64,000 nucleotides of DNA from Apostichopus japonicus (GCF_037975245.1 NC_092571.1:4111001-4175000); one strand, 5' to 3'; counted from the first letter of the stretch, positions 1 to 13,991 are shown. Translations and numbers: made by a program. Notes: a model not told the origin generated them from the sequence alone.

Positions 1-215
1 AACACTTGATTGTAGTGTACATTATAGCATGGCCAATCCCTGGCATTCACAAAACCCTTAATGAACACTTGATTGTGGGGTGCGTTATAGCATGGCCAAT
101 CCTGGCATGGCATTCATAAAACCCTTAATGAACACTTGATTGTGGGGTGCATTATAGCATGGCCAATCCATGGCATTCATAAACACCTTTAATGAACACT
201 TGCTTGTAGGGGCAT
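1..215. repeat. 63-67 bp tandem repeat, left edge
   Basis: At least three and a half copies of a unit starting AACACTTGATTGT begin near positions 1, 64, 131 and 195. The array probably continues to the left of the window. The last copy is diverged. Confidence 0.85.
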
Positions 216-647
216 ATATTAAATTCACATGCTTCATTCAGGAACTAAAGTATGCATAGATAAATACCACAATTTGTTGGTATGGAGATTTTGTTTACAT
301 TTATCACCACTAAAATGATTCATTTGACCTTTGACCTCGGTCACCATGGTACCCACATACGTTGATATTAATTGACATAACCCAATATATACCTGACAAG
401 GGTGCAAGTCAATTCAATGTGTCCCCATTGCTATTGCAGTTAAAAACATTGTTGTTTGCATTTTAACAATCACAAGGGACCAATTCACATATAACATACA
501 TGCAAAAGGTAATGTCCACGACTTGGCCCCCCCCCTTCCACCTTTCTTCAGACCCCTTCCAAAAATGAAAATCACTGGTTATGCTATTTTTAGAGCCTAA
601 CCATGCTTTCTTATAATTGTGTTCCAAAAATGAAAAGTTACACTCAC
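216..647. other. non-coding stretch beside exon 5 of the DUF4062 gene
   Basis: AT-rich sequence with a C-run near 528-536 and no exon that I can recognise. By position it is the start of the intron that follows exon 5 of the minus-strand gene, so the next exon should lie left of the window. Confidence 0.5.
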
Positions 648-3600
648 TGGAAATCTAGAATGCAGCATCTCCTTAAGCATTTTAGTCTTCTCAGAAGCGA
701 TTGGATTGATATCAACGAAATCTTTCTTGTAACTCTCTGGCAATGTTTCCAGGAAAGATTCATCTCGGATTGCAAACAAAGCTTTGTGAGAAGAATAAAA
801 CAAAGAAAACATTTGAAACACATCCACACACCCATTCGAGAAAGCTAAATGGCTCAGGGCATAGACGATCATTCATCAAATTGGCAGTGTTATCTCCTGT
901 CGGATTGTGGGTAATCACTTTGGTAATTGTTAAAGTCTGCCCAGAAATGATCTTTTTGAATACTATGAACACCATTTGGGAAGTCAATTGGCTTAGTCTT
1001 CAGACTACAGTTCTATGGCGGGCCATCAGTCTCAAATCATGGGAGATCGACTTATACCGATTTAAATCGACATATACCAGTTTCCTTCGACATATACCAG
1101 TTTCCTTCGACTTATACCAGTTTCATTCTACATATCATCGATTTAAATCGACATATGCCAGTTTCATTCTACATATCATCGATTTAAATCGACATATACC
1201 AGTTTCATTCTACATATCATCGATTTATTTTACTTATCATCGATTTAAATCGATGATAAGTAAAATAAATCGATGATATGTCAAAGTAAACTGGTATATG
1301 TCGATTTAAATCGATGATATGTAGAATGAAACTGGTATATGTCAATTTAAATCGACATATATATCATCGATTTATTCTACATATCATCGATTTATTTTAC
1401 TTATCATCGATTTAAATCGATGATAAGTAAAATAAATCCATGATATGTCGAAGTAAACTGGTATATGTCGATTTAAATCGATGATATGTAGAATGAAACT
1501 GGTATATGTCAATTTAAATCGACATATATATCATCGATTTATTCTACATATCATCGATTTATTTTACTTATCATCGATTTAAATCGATGATAAGTAAAAT
1601 AAATCGATGATATGTCGAAGTAAACTGGTATATGTCGATTTAAATCGATGATATGTAGAATGAAACTGGTATATGTCAATTTAAATCGACATATATATCA
1701 TCGATTTATTCTACATATCATCGATTTATTTTACTTATCATCGATTTAAATCGATGATAAGTAAAATAAATCGATGATATGTCGAAGTAAACTGGTATAT
1801 GTCGATTTAAATCGATGATATGTAGAATGAAACTGGTATATGTCAATTTAAATCGACATATCATCGATTTATTCTACATATCATCGATTTATTTTACTTA
1901 TCATCGATTTAAATCGATGATAAGTAAAATAAATCGATGATATGTCCATTTAAATCGACATCTACCAGTTTAAATCGATGATATGTCGAATTAAATCGGT
2001 AGAAGTCAATTTCCGTGGACTTATACCAGTTTCTAGCGTCTCAAATTGACATATACCTATTTAAATCGACATATCATCGATTTAGCTCATTAACATATTC
2101 CAAATCCCGATTTCGGTGATGATTGACATGTGGAGATACATCACGTGTAGTCACCTGACAAGGCGGGCGAATAATTGAAAATAAACACGAGCACAGTGGA
2201 ATGTATGATTTGAGCTTGAATACTGTAATTGTTAAACCCCATGGGTATATACTTAGCTACATTAAAACGTAACCTTACAGTAGGCCTCACTGCAGATCAA
2301 TATCATCTTTGTTTATGGTGTAACTGGAGTAGGTAATTGCATCTGTGTACGTACTGTGGGCCTATTCAGTTGCATGTGTAAGTTCCTATACTATAGCGCC
2401 ACGTGTTCGAGTAGACAAGCCCAGTTTGCATTGAGATAATTGCACGTCATTGACATATCAGTTATATCAGCCTTATTGTTACACCGAAATCTTTTTGCAA
2501 GTAATTGTTCATAATTACCATTGACATATAACCATGATGAACACCCTTGCTAGCTTCGTAATTTTGGAACTATTAAATTACTTGCCCGCCTTGTCAGGTG
2601 ACTACACGTGATGTATCTCCACATGTCAATCATCACCGAAGTCGGGATTTGGAATATGTTAATGAGCTAAATCGATGATATGTCGATTTAAATAGGTATA
2701 TGTCAATTTGAGACGCTAGAAACTGGTATAAGTCCACGGAAATTGGCTTCTACCGATTTAATTTGACATATCATCGATTTAAACTGGTAGATGTCGATTT
2801 AAATGGACATATCATCGATTTATTTTACATATCATCGATTTAAATCGATGATAAGTAAAATAAATCGATGATATGTAGAATAAATCGATGATATGTCGAT
2901 TTAAATTGACATATACCAGTTTCATTCTACATATCATTGATTTAAATCGACATATACCAGTTTCCTTCGACATATCATCGATTTATTTTACTTATCATCG
3001 ATTTAAATCGATGATAAGTAAAATAAATCGATGATATGTAGAATAAATCGATGATATGTCGATTTAAATTACCAGTTTCATTCTACATATCATCGATTTA
3101 AATCGACATATACCAGTTTCCCTCGACATATCATCGATTTATTTTACTTATCATCGATTTAAATCGATGATAAGTAAAATAAATCGATGATATGTAGAAT
3201 GAAACTGGTATATGTCGATTTAAATCGATGAAATGTCGAAGTAAACTGGTATATGTCGATTTAAATCGATGATAAGTAAAATAAATCGATGATATGTCGA
3301 GGGAAACTGGTATATGTCGATTTAAATCGGTATAAGTCGATCTCCCATGATTTGAGACTGATGGCCCGCCATACAGTTCAGGTGTACATGAAATGCACAG
3401 TGCTACCTCATTTTGGATTGCACGATAACTTTGGTAATGGTTACCTTCTGCCCAGAGAACAAGTCTTTTTACGATTCTAAAAATATCCACATACCCATTT
3501 GGGGAAGCTAAATGGCCTGTAGACTGTACACCATGAACATGTTACCTCATTTAAGATTTATTCAATCTTTAAATCATATATCGATAGGTTGCTCCTAGAT

Positions 3601-6600
3601 GAAAAACCCCCTCACTTATCTGGCCAAAGCTCAAATCCACAACCTTACCATACTATGCCTGATATTTATCTAATGCCACTACTACATGTGCTGCTTGAAT
3701 AACTCATTGAATAGGACCATATGCATCATAAAAATTGCCCCGACATTTAGTTAGGCCTGGTGAATCTGCTGTGCAATAGTTGTAAAGCTGTAGGGTTTGT
3801 TTCAAGGAGAACACATGAAAACAAAGTAAAAACTGGCTTTCATTTGATAGTTAACATTTGCTATGATCCTAATTAGTGCATTAAGTTGACTATATACTTT
3901 GTGCCCAATTTCATCTCGACATGCTAAAAAAAAATCTTAATAAATTGTAAATGTAGCAAGATCAAACAACGAATGGAGAACGTTTCAAAAATATTTTCAT
4001 AAATAGTTTATAAATGGCAAGAAGACTTGCACTTACAGTTTGGGTTGTCTTTTCGGTAGGCTCCGTGCATAATCTCCATTTCAGTGACAGACAGACCGAA
4101 TATCCATCTGTAATCCTTAACTAATCCCCTCGGAACTTCACTGAGCCCTGGGATCCAGCCACATCTCTCACTAAGATGAAAAGGCAAAAATACAAACTAA
4201 ATTACCTATCAGGCATAGCAAACTCTAGTCACCTCAAAACGAAGGAAAAGAACTACACCGCTTAGAATCTAAACTTTTTATCTTAATTGGGAGATTTTAT
4301 GCTTCCACTGTTTCTTCATAAACTACACAGGAAATTGAGCACATTTAGTATTTGAATCATTCACAGTTTTGTGTTAAGTAATAATTTTCTTTATAGTTTT
4401 GGTAGAAAATTGGTATTGGCAAAATGTTTTTGCTAGAAATGAAGTGTTTAACAATTGATAGCTATAAAAACTGTCCTTCTGCCACAAAATTTTGAAATGA
4501 AAACAGACAAAGGTAAATACTATTTATAGTGGCACTATGACAGCACACACAGACAAAATGGCAACTACTTAACATGACTTTTAAATCATGATATCTCTCA
4601 AATAGGCCAAGATATTTCTGTTTGTGGGGGTTTTACATCGTAAACATCTATAATATATATCCATTCATCATATATGATAGATAGAGGTGACGTCTCAGTT
4701 TGCCTGAATTCCTCTAAATCTTGAGTTTGATAACCAATTCTCGGCAATTTGAACAAAAATGCAGATCGTTACAAAACTAAAAAGGATTGCACAAGATCCA
4801 GCCAAAACACCTTCATAGAGCTTTTCAGTGATGGAGACTTACTGTAATGAATCTGCTTCATTTGTAACAAGGTTGCCTCCCAAGATCCTTTTTCACATTA
4901 GTATTTATCACACGAGGTAACAAAATCATCAATTCAGAGAAAAAATTCAACATTTGTTTTATTCAAAGGAACTAATATTGACAATTTGAGTTAACAAACT
5001 GCATTTAAATGTTTAGTAGCACTGCTATACCAGAATCACAGCAATAAGTTGCTTTAATCTTCTTGTACAACACAGGTACTGTATCATGTTCATTGACTCT
5101 ATATTCTACCAACAGTCTTACTTTCCACTTGATAATGGTGTGCTACTGAACATCCATTATACACAGTACTGTCCTACAATTCAATATTTATTTATATTTT
5201 CTCACATTTTAACGATGCAGTATTTAGCACATTAATTATAAACAAAGCATCATCAGCAACTTTCGATTCGCACAGTTCTCTTAATTTTGTACAGGACTTG
5301 TATTTAGGAGGTGACACAGTTGGGAATCCTATTCCTGACAAACATTTCTTTGCCCGTTTAAAGAAAAATGATCACATCCTTATCCATGTTCTTGCATCCT
5401 TTACTCTTTAATTCACTTGAAATATGAAGAGCGTCTTTACCTTGTCATGTTCAGAAAGAAAGGCATAATGTTGTCAGCGTAACATCGGTCCAGTTCTCCC
5501 AGACAAGTACGGAGTGTGTTTTCGGTTGTGGTATCCTTGGGAACACCCTGGGAAAGTCAAAGAGTCAAAGAGCCAAGCATGAGACAAAATTAATATGAAT
5601 CTAGGCCTTTAATATTGACACTTTGAGGATGGGTTTTTATTTTTCTTTCACTGCATTGAACAACCAGAAAATGAAAACGTTTAGTGGTTACGATGCCTAA
5701 ACATATCCATAGTGTGGTAAGCCACATATATTAATATTCATGAACTTTTGCAGACCAAATAAAGATTATCTAGTGAGTAATGTTGCAATGGAAAGAAAGG
5801 TGTCAGGAATTAGTTATCACATTGACAAAGAATCAACCATTTCATTCACTGGTAAGGATTTTACAGTATAGAATTTGTATTCCAACTCCTATGTGAAAAG
5901 TACTGTAGACACATAGATTGTATGAATAATAGGAAATTTTCTGTTACCAATTTTGAGTTTGCAAATCCCATTAACGATTTTTTATTATAGACTGAGAGCT
6001 ATACATGACATTGTTTAAAATGCACTGTGAAATATTTGGACAAGCTACAAGTCATCTAGTATAAATGAGAAACCAAATTGCCAATCTGAGACCAATTGAG
6101 CCCATTTTTTCCACCATTCAAGATAACCTGTTGACCCCTTAAAGCTCAGAAGATGAATCTGGATAACAGCCACTTGGGTGTGTTTAATGCAATACTACTG
6201 TACATATAAACTTTCCTTGAACATTCTTGGATGACTGCATATGTTCTTTTTAAGACTTATAGAGTCCTTCACAAAACTTAACTGAATTTGACCAAAATAT
6301 ATGTTCTCCAAAAGACATACTACTGGAGAATGGAGAAAACACAAAGAAAAAAACAATGTGTATGACATACAGTAGTAGTGCATTATTAGCATAGCAGACC
6401 AGTCTACATTAGGTCAGCAGAATATCAATTGAATTGTCAGTTGCATTGCATACCCTCTGAATATTTTCACTTTCACTAAACTTTCATTCTTGCCAGCAAA
6501 TCACTTGGAAAACGAGGACTGACATGCAACTTAGGCAAACAACAAGGAAAAGATTCCAAATGAAAGTAAAATATCATGTTAATTATGAATCCATTGTTCC

Positions 6601-7992
6601 TCCCACAAACTGACAAGAGATTTATCATCACAGATCATGGTAATGCCAAAAATGATCTGCAATGCAGAAGGAAAATAAATTTATGAACTGTTGAACAATA
6701 ATCATGTTCATCTCAACTGTAAATTGCAAAGCATACTGGCTCTTCAAACATCTGCTGCATCAATGTCGCAGTCCTAAGCATTGAGTGCTGAGATTTTTTT
6801 GGCACCCGATTAATTGATAAATAACAGATTTACTTGACATCTTGAATAGCAAAGTTAGTATAAGACTTCTGAGCCAGCATACTGATAGAATTCATTCTTT
6901 CTGGGAATTAAGTCTAACTTGGCGACACAGATCCAACAAAATATATAAAAATGCACTAGCCACTTAAGTGCAACTACAAGTTTGAGATAGTACAATAGCT
7001 TTGAACTTTCTACTTGTTCACATCCCTGTAAATGGCCCTTAAAAAGTCTAGCTTTACAAACCACCACCAATTTAAGGTTCTTGAATTAAACTTTATAAAA
7101 GTTAATCTTACCCATCGAAGATCGCAGTCAACTAAATGAAGTCTCCTCTTTGCACACCATGCTCGTAAGTCGGGAAAGACCTGTCAAAATGATGAGAAGG
7201 AAAGAACATATTTTGAATTCTGTTGCACCAATCTTACCTGAAGAGGTCTTCTATTATTCCATATCTTCTCTTATCCCATTTATGTACAATGATAACTGTA
7301 GTATCACACTAACATTCTCTCCAGTATTCTTTGATAGCTCAGATTGTTTTCCACTGTCATGAATAAAGCCTAGCACATCATACCACAACATACAGTATTA
7401 ACCACCTACTGTATACAGACACCTATCAAAATCCAACTTTTGCCTAACAAATTTTAAGTAAAAAAATAGATCATTTTTGCCCTCTGAAGGTGTTTTTGTC
7501 TGAACACATATTCACTCCTAGTGATACTCAGTCTTCAAAATTCTGTCACCGTTTCTTCAGCCTGTATTTCTAGTTGGTTCCTTGGGTTGATGGAATTCCC
7601 CTTATCCTATGGGCTTTGACTGTCAGTACAACTGCAGTGTACTCTGACATAATTGTACTATCAATGATCACTGAGTACAGTATGTACAGAAGGCCATTAA
7701 GATGGCAATAAAATAGCAATTGGAACGGAATACATGTTGCTGGGTCTTTCCCGCACATATATTACTCATCACTGTCGAGTTCAAAACATAGAAGCTTTAC
7801 CTCTTTCACTAAAAGTTCTCTCTCTGCATGAAAGTCCCTGAAAGTTGACGAGACAAAGACCCTGACTGTTTTCCATCCCGATCGTTTGATGACAGGTTTC
7901 TGTTTGAGTTTATGGACCTCTATTGTCTTTTCAGCACTGTCCCACTGTTGCATTACCTCATACTGGCAGCTACGGGATGCCCCGCAACCCAT
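648..7992 (-). CDS. DUF4062 / TEP1-like N-terminal region, five exons, 3' end outside window
   Basis: Exons on the minus strand are 7801-7992, 7112-7180, 5441-5547, 4037-4170 and 648-781. All join in phase with GT..AG introns and give 636 nt, exactly 212 codons. The start MGCGAS fits N-myristoylation (Gly2, Ser6) with a palmitoylatable Cys3, so membrane anchoring is likely. Exon 1 carries VRVFVSSTFRDFHAER, the DUF4062 signature. Exon 2 carries HLVDCDLRW, exon 3 GVPKDTTTENTLRTCLGELD, exon 4 RCGWIP and SVTEMEIMHGAYRKD, and exon 5 SLFAIRDESFLETLPES. This order matches the region before the NACHT domain in TEP1 and in NACHT/TPR or NACHT/WD proteins, so a STAND-type NTPase scaffold is expected. 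The NTPase and repeats are not in the window. No disabling change is seen. Intron 4 holds a foldback transposon. The substrate or ligand is unknown. Confidence 0.85.
816..3540. repeat. ~140 bp intronic tandem repeat split by the foldback element
   Basis: Diverged copies at 816-1014 and 3373-3540 share words such as AGCTAAATGGC, CTTTGGTAAT and TTCTGCCCAGA in the same order. They form about two and a half units of one array. The foldback element sits in the middle copy. The first copy lies directly upstream of exon 5. Confidence 0.6.
1015..3372. mobile_element. foldback (TU-like) transposon in intron 4
   Basis: Two arms of about 1.1 kb (1015-2172) and 0.8 kb (2583-3372) are reverse complements. 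Their outer tips read ATGGCGGGCCATCAG and its complement. Most of each arm is a tandem array of short words built on ATCGATTTAAATCGA, CATATACCAGTTTC and TTTTACTTATC. The inner ~120 bp of each arm are unique. Flanking octamers ACAGTTCT (1007-1014) and ACAGTTCA (3373-3380) look like an 8-bp target duplication with one mismatch. The 410-bp loop has no coding capacity. Sea-urchin TU elements have long inverted repeats with short tandem units and 8-bp duplications, so a TU/foldback assignment fits. Unequal arm length suggests array expansion or contraction. Confidence 0.8.
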
Positions 7993-10838
7993 CTTTCAAG
8001 GTTGGAATTGGTTGTTTAGACTCTCAAAGTGACATTCAAGCGGCTGCTATAAAGGAAACCAATGCATACTGAGGAGTTAGACAAGCTGAGAACTCTGAGT
8101 GTGAAATTATTGTCAGCACTGTTTACATATGTATACATGTTAAGGGGGATGCACACACAACAATCATCTTTGGCGTGTATGACAAAGATGTTTGTGAAGA
8201 ACAAGTCTCTCACACAGCTAAGAAAAGTCTTGTTCCCTTTAGGAGATATGTAATTTAAAGGATGCGCTGTTCCTTTGAGGGACTCATCACCAGGCTGGAT
8301 CTAACACGGTTGCTAGGGCTTCAAATTAAATTTCTATTTTTGTCAGAGGGTTGTGAATGTATACAAATTATTTACCCTAAGTTACAGTAGAGGTGAAATA
8401 CATGGAACACATACTAATGTTTACCTTAGGCTCAGCTCATCACTTTTAGGCCTAACTTAGGCTAGGGCATAACAAGTCATATTGACCTAAGCCATGGTCT
8501 ACCTCTAACCAGGCCTTGACAAATACGGTCACCAACTAACCATTGGTGAGAAGAATTTAGCTTTGGCAAATAGAAAATGCACTACGCTCGACAGTTTAGC
8601 AAGTGACTCATGGACTAGTCAAACCCCAGTAAAAACATCAGCAAGACTATTGTTACAAACATTTCACAGAATGACGAAAGTACCCAAGTGAACTTTTAGT
8701 TTAAGTTTAATTTGTTAACTGATTTATTTGTAAATGACTAATCTCAATGGGAGTTCTGTGTAAAATGGTTCCCTATCTGCACATGCATTATGCATAGGAA
8801 TATTTCATACAGTGCGGAGGTTGGTCAAAAATTTCACTGAGCGATTATATACAAACAGCGAAAACATCATAAGGCAACAAGTTATTGGCAACTGATTGAA
8901 CTTACGAAGTATATATGTAATGGTTTCTAAAGGCATTCATAAACATATTGTGTTCATATCGCCTGTTCAGTTTGACACCAATTCAAAAAATTTGTTGAAC
9001 ATTGATATCATGATGTCTTGGTTAAATGCACAGGCAACACGCAGTCAAGTATAGTGGCCCAAGTAGACTACTAACAATGAACATGTGGTATACCCCCATT
9101 TGAAGTTAAAATATAAGAGCATCTGATTACTAATATATATTTATAAAACTTGAACAAGTTGTATCCACTATATTCCGAGGACATTAAAATTCATAAGTTA
9201 ATAACACAAGACCTCTTTAGAGTTGATATGCAAAAGTCAAATTCACAATATGATTATCTATAATTTTGGTAAAGCATCTTCACTGACAAAGCATGGAACT
9301 GCAGATTTGATTGCTTCACTGTGCCATACACTAATAACGGTTAGATGGTATTAGGTTCATAAAATATTTCTTGTCAGAATACCAATCCACTTAAGGTGGC
9401 CAAACACCTCTCAAATTATTTCTTGAGGCATTTTCTACATGCCATTGGTCACAATTTGCAAATATATACAACAATTTAAGGAGTTCTGAGACAAGTCTGC
9501 TTTTATCGCTGCCATGATTTTTGCAAAGAGTTTTCAGATTTTCACTCTACACAGATTGCTAGTGAAAGTCTTTGCTTTGTCCACCTTAGATATTCATTGT
9601 GCAAAAGATCGCTTTGATTTAGGCAGTGTAATGGAGTAACAGTGACATGTGCAACTTTCTACAGATAAAACTAAAGGACATGAATAATTGGGAAAATGTA
9701 CAGTTGCTAATCTAGTATTGGCTCAAAGGTGTAGTGAGATACTGTATAGGCTTAGGACTCACACACCCCTAGCTATACATGCCTATTTCTATGCCGAGAG
9801 GAACCCTTATACAACAGAAGCCAAGCTACAGTACCCTTGAAGGTATTTTTGCCAATGTTTTACATTGTTCATCACATACTTTTGGTTGAAATAGTTCAAA
9901 TTTCACACTGCACAGAAATACATCTTTTTAATGTGCAAATATGCACCATGTATATGGGTCATTCCATATCAAATCACCAGATTTTGGGGTATGTTGTAGT
10001 TCGACATTTTTGAAAAATTCCCAAATTTATTGTATGAGTGGACCACCATAAAATAAGCATATTCTGAAAATTTCAGTTGCATTGCGTTACAATTGGCCGA
10101 TTTATCACACTTTGAAATTCCGCAATTTGTCGCCACCATCGCAATTTGGCATTTTCTTGACTTTTGAGGTCTCATTTCTCAGCAATTACACATTCTACTA
10201 CCTTTCTATTACAGATGCCTATAGAGTCTTACCCATAGAACAGGAAAATAAAAAATTAGGCTACAAAAATATTGTCTTGTGGAGTTAGGTCAACTTAAAA
10301 GTGTCAAAATATTTAATTTTTGTACTTTTCACTAAAAAATGTGCTATTTTTAGTGATGAATTGCTCCTAAACCATTGCTTCAGGGTACTTGATTCTTTCA
10401 GAGGTTATTATGTCTAGTACAAACATTACAAAATAATGATTACAATGCTTTCCTAGAATATGTTTGCAAGTTGTGCAACTCTAAAGTTGCTATTTCATGC
10501 TGTGATTCAGCATGAGGTAGGGGTTTTGATGCCAATTTTTTACCAAAGTAACCATGTTAGAGGTGTCAGGGTTTATAATTTATTAATAAGTATAAAGTTC
10601 TTACACATTAACAAATTTCAGGGTCTAGCTGTTCTCAATATTAATTTATGAAGTTGTTAAGTTGCTCCGATGTACAAAAGAGGTCGTTTTTGACGGCCAA
10701 TAACTCAAAACGCGTCAAATTAAAAAAAATTGATAATTTTTTCTGGAAGAGATATAGTACCAACCTGTTTGTACAAAAAATTTCAGGAGGGTGTTTTGCC
10801 TTATTTTGAAATGAAAAATCCTCAAAGTTTGGGATTTT
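7993..10838. other. upstream region of the DUF4062 gene, no gene recognised
   Basis: Unique-looking AT-rich DNA. The 5' UTR and promoter of the minus-strand gene should lie just right of 7992, but I see no clear TATA or initiator element. No ORF here has family resemblance or good splice context. Confidence 0.4.
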
Positions 10839-13482
10839 TGGTTCCTTGCTTTAGCAAAAGGAACCTATGCAGTCAGGTTGGCGTGTGTGTGTGTGTGTGT
10901 GTGTCTGTGTGTGCATCTGTGACACTTTCTAGGGTACGCTCTATCTCAATAAGGGAAAGTTGGATTGAGGCCAAACTTGGACTATAGATCCGCCATATGG
11001 AGAAGGTGTGCCCTATTGTTTTTGGTGCCCACAAAGGTCACCAAAGGTCAGTTATGGTCCAAAAACCGAACATATTAAAACTGCAATAACTCCCAGTGCC
11101 AATGTGCGACAAGGTTGATATTTTGGGAAAAGTTGTGAACTGGTTAGGGGAACATTTTCAAACTTAACGGTCATGTGATCCGAGGTCACCAAAGGTCAAT
11201 GAATGATAAAAAACTAGTATTTTTGCGATAACTTGAGAACGAAATGTCCGTTAGGGTTGGGAGTTGGTTCAATGTTATCCAATTGTCGACCCGCATCTGG
11301 GTGACCCTTGACCTCAATTTGATCTCTGGTGACCTTTACGTGTTTTGGGGGATTTTTACAGTTTTGATGCTATTTTCAGATGTCAAAGGTACCTTCTGAT
11401 CATAAATGTCAATGGGTTGACCCCGTGTGACCTTTATGTGCGAAGTTATATGGGGTCAAAGTTTTTCGGTCGGAGTTAGGATGGTTGTACAGACTTTTCG
11501 TTTTGTTTTTCGGAATCAGGAGATTAAACTACATCTGAAACCAAGGTCAAAAGGTCAAAGGTCACATTAGAAAAAATGTGCTTATTTTGGGAGGAAACAA
11601 GCAAAAAAGAAAATGTTTGGTTTTGATGCTAGATTTGGATATCAAAGGTACCTTCCGATCAAAAATGTCAATTGGTTGACACCCGTGTGACCTTCGTGTG
11701 CGAAGTTATACGAGGTCAAAGTTAATTTTCAGACATTTAATGCAACAACTCCCAGTTCCAAGGTGTGAAATGGTTGATATTTTTGGACAAGTTGCAAATG
11801 GTATAGGGAAATATTTTCAAACTTAACGGTCATGTGACCCGAGGTCACCAAAGGTCAATTAATGTCAAAAAACTAGTATTTTGGGGGTAGAAAATGGGCA
11901 AAAAAAAAATGTTTGAATTTTTATAGTTTGATGCTCTAATTTAGGTCTCATCAATCAAAAATGTCAATAAGTTGACCCAAGGTGACCTTTGTATGTTAAG
12001 TTATATGAGGTCAAAGTTAATTTTCAGACATTTAGTGTAATAACTCCCAGTGCCAAGGTGTTACACAGTTGATATTTTGAGACAAGTTGCAAATGGTATA
12101 GGGGAATATTTTCAAACTTAACGGTCATGTGATCCGAGGTCACCAAAGGTCAATTAATGATAAAAAACTAGTATATTTGCGATAACTTGAGAACAAATTG
12201 TCCATTAGAGTTGGGAGTTGCTTCAATGAAATGCAATTGTCGACCCGCATCTGGGTGACCCTTGACCTCAATTTGACCTCTGGTGACCTTTTTAGTGTTT
12301 TGTGGAATTTTACAGTTTCGATGCTATTTTCAGATGTTAAAGGTAGCTTCTGATCATAAACGTCAATAGGTTGACCCCCGTGTGACCTTCGTGTGCGAAG
12401 TTATATGAGGTCAAAGTTAATTTTCTGACATTTAATGCAATAACTCCCAGTTCCAAGGTGTGACAAGGTTGATATTTTTGGAGTAGTTGCAAATGGTATA
12501 GGGGAATATTTTCAAACTTAACAGTTATGTGATCCGAGGTCACCAAAGGTCAATTAATGAAAAAACTAGTATTTTTGCAATAACTTGAGAACAAATTGTC
12601 CGTTAGAGTTGGGAGTTGCTTTAATGAAATGCAATTGTCGACCCGCATCTGGGTGACCCTTGACCTCAATTTGACCTCTGGTGACCTTTTCGTGTTTTGT
12701 GGATTTTTTACAGTTTCGATGCTATTTTCAGATGTTAAAGGTAGCTTCTGATCATAAATGTCAATAGGTTGACCCCTGTGTGACCTTCGTGTGCGAAGTT
12801 ATATGAGGTCAAAGTTAATTTTCAGACATTTAATGCAATAACTCCCAGTTCCAAGGTGTGACAAGGTTGATATATTTGGAGTAGTTGCAAATGGTATAGG
12901 GGAATATTTTCAAACTTAACGGTCATGTGATACAAGGTCACAAAAGGTCAGCTAATGTTAAAAAAGTAGTATTATGGGGGGAGAAAATGGGCAAAGAAAA
13001 AATGTTTGAATTTTTACAGTCATGCTCTATTTAGGTCTCACCGATCAAAAATGTCAATTGGTTGACCTCCGGGTGACCTTTGTGTGTGAAGTTACATACA
13101 AGTTCAAAGTTAATTTTGTGACATTTAATGCAATTAAATCTCAATGCCAAGGTGTGACATGGTTGATATTTTGGGACAAGTTGTGAATGGGGTGGTGGAA
13201 CATTTTGAAACTTAAAGGTCATGTCATCTGAGGTCACCATTGTTATCATATCTGTTGACACGCTTGTAGGTCTCTTATATTTCTTACATTTTCGACGCCA
13301 TATTTAGATCTCAAAAGTGGCTTTTAATAAAAAATCCGGTCACATTTTGTGATCACAAAAGTGTTGGCTATAGTGTTGGTTACTTTATGGGAACATGTAG
13401 GACCACAATTACTTGGACTATTTCAGCCCAATCTTGCTTGATAATATTATGTGTATTGTCATATACCCCAAGCAAGGAACCA
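10839..13482. repeat. AGGTCA-rich tandem array (~400 and ~290 bp units)
   Basis: Bounded by TGGTTCCTTGCTT (10839-10851) and its reverse complement (13470-13482). A (GT)n run lies at 10881-10914. The interior repeats a block containing AGGTCAAAGTTAATTTTC and ATAACTCCCAGT at about 11445, 11702, 11998, 12400, 12798 and 13090. A second block containing CGACCCGCATCTGGGTGACC lies at 11287, 12239 and 12637. The words AGGTCA and TGACCT occur dozens of times. The short ORFs inside change frame from copy to copy and are not genes. Confidence 0.8.
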
Positions 13483-13634
13483 CAGTGCCCTTGGGCTCTT
13501 GTTACAAAAACGTTTTTGCCTGTTTTGATGTTCCATGAGTTTTGACCCTGGGTATTGTACTGTACTTCAAGGTCATTCAGTTCAATACTGTGCAGTTTTT
13601 AATTTCATATAACAAAATACTATTTGCAATGTAC

Positions 13635-13991
13635 TTGTCTGCTCCTGGTTGAATTCATTTAATTAGAAGACTTATAAAATGAATTTCAACCAGTACACAC
13701 ATATGCATGTACAGTGTGTACAGTACATACACTGTACTGAGTGTATATGTACAGAGTGCCATGATGGCCAGAAGACTATGTTTAAACTAACACTAATATA
13801 GACACTGTACATATACAATTGGTTGAATTAGAAGACTTTACTATAGAATTAATTTCAACCAGTACATAGATGTATGTACAGTACAAAACTGTACTGGGTG
13901 TACATGTACAGTGTGTTAGTGTTGTTTTAACATAGTCTTCTGGCACTCATGGCACTCCGTACATATACACTCAGTACAGTGTATGTACTGA
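13635..13991. repeat. palindromic element with internal direct repeat
   Basis: 13727-13803 and 13915-13991 are inverted copies, including GTACTGAGTGTATATGTACA. A second pair, around 13660-13735 and 13825-13905, is in direct orientation (AATTTCAACCAGTACA). It resembles a rearranged MITE. No coding. Confidence 0.65.

Noticed and set aside
743-1276. 177-codon ORF on the plus strand
   Set aside because: Most of it translates the ATCGATTTAAATCGA arrays of the foldback arm, and it lies antisense to exon 5 of the DUF4062 gene.
3131-3490. 119-codon ORF on the minus strand
   Set aside because: Its C-terminal half is the foldback array and the rest is the intronic tandem repeat.
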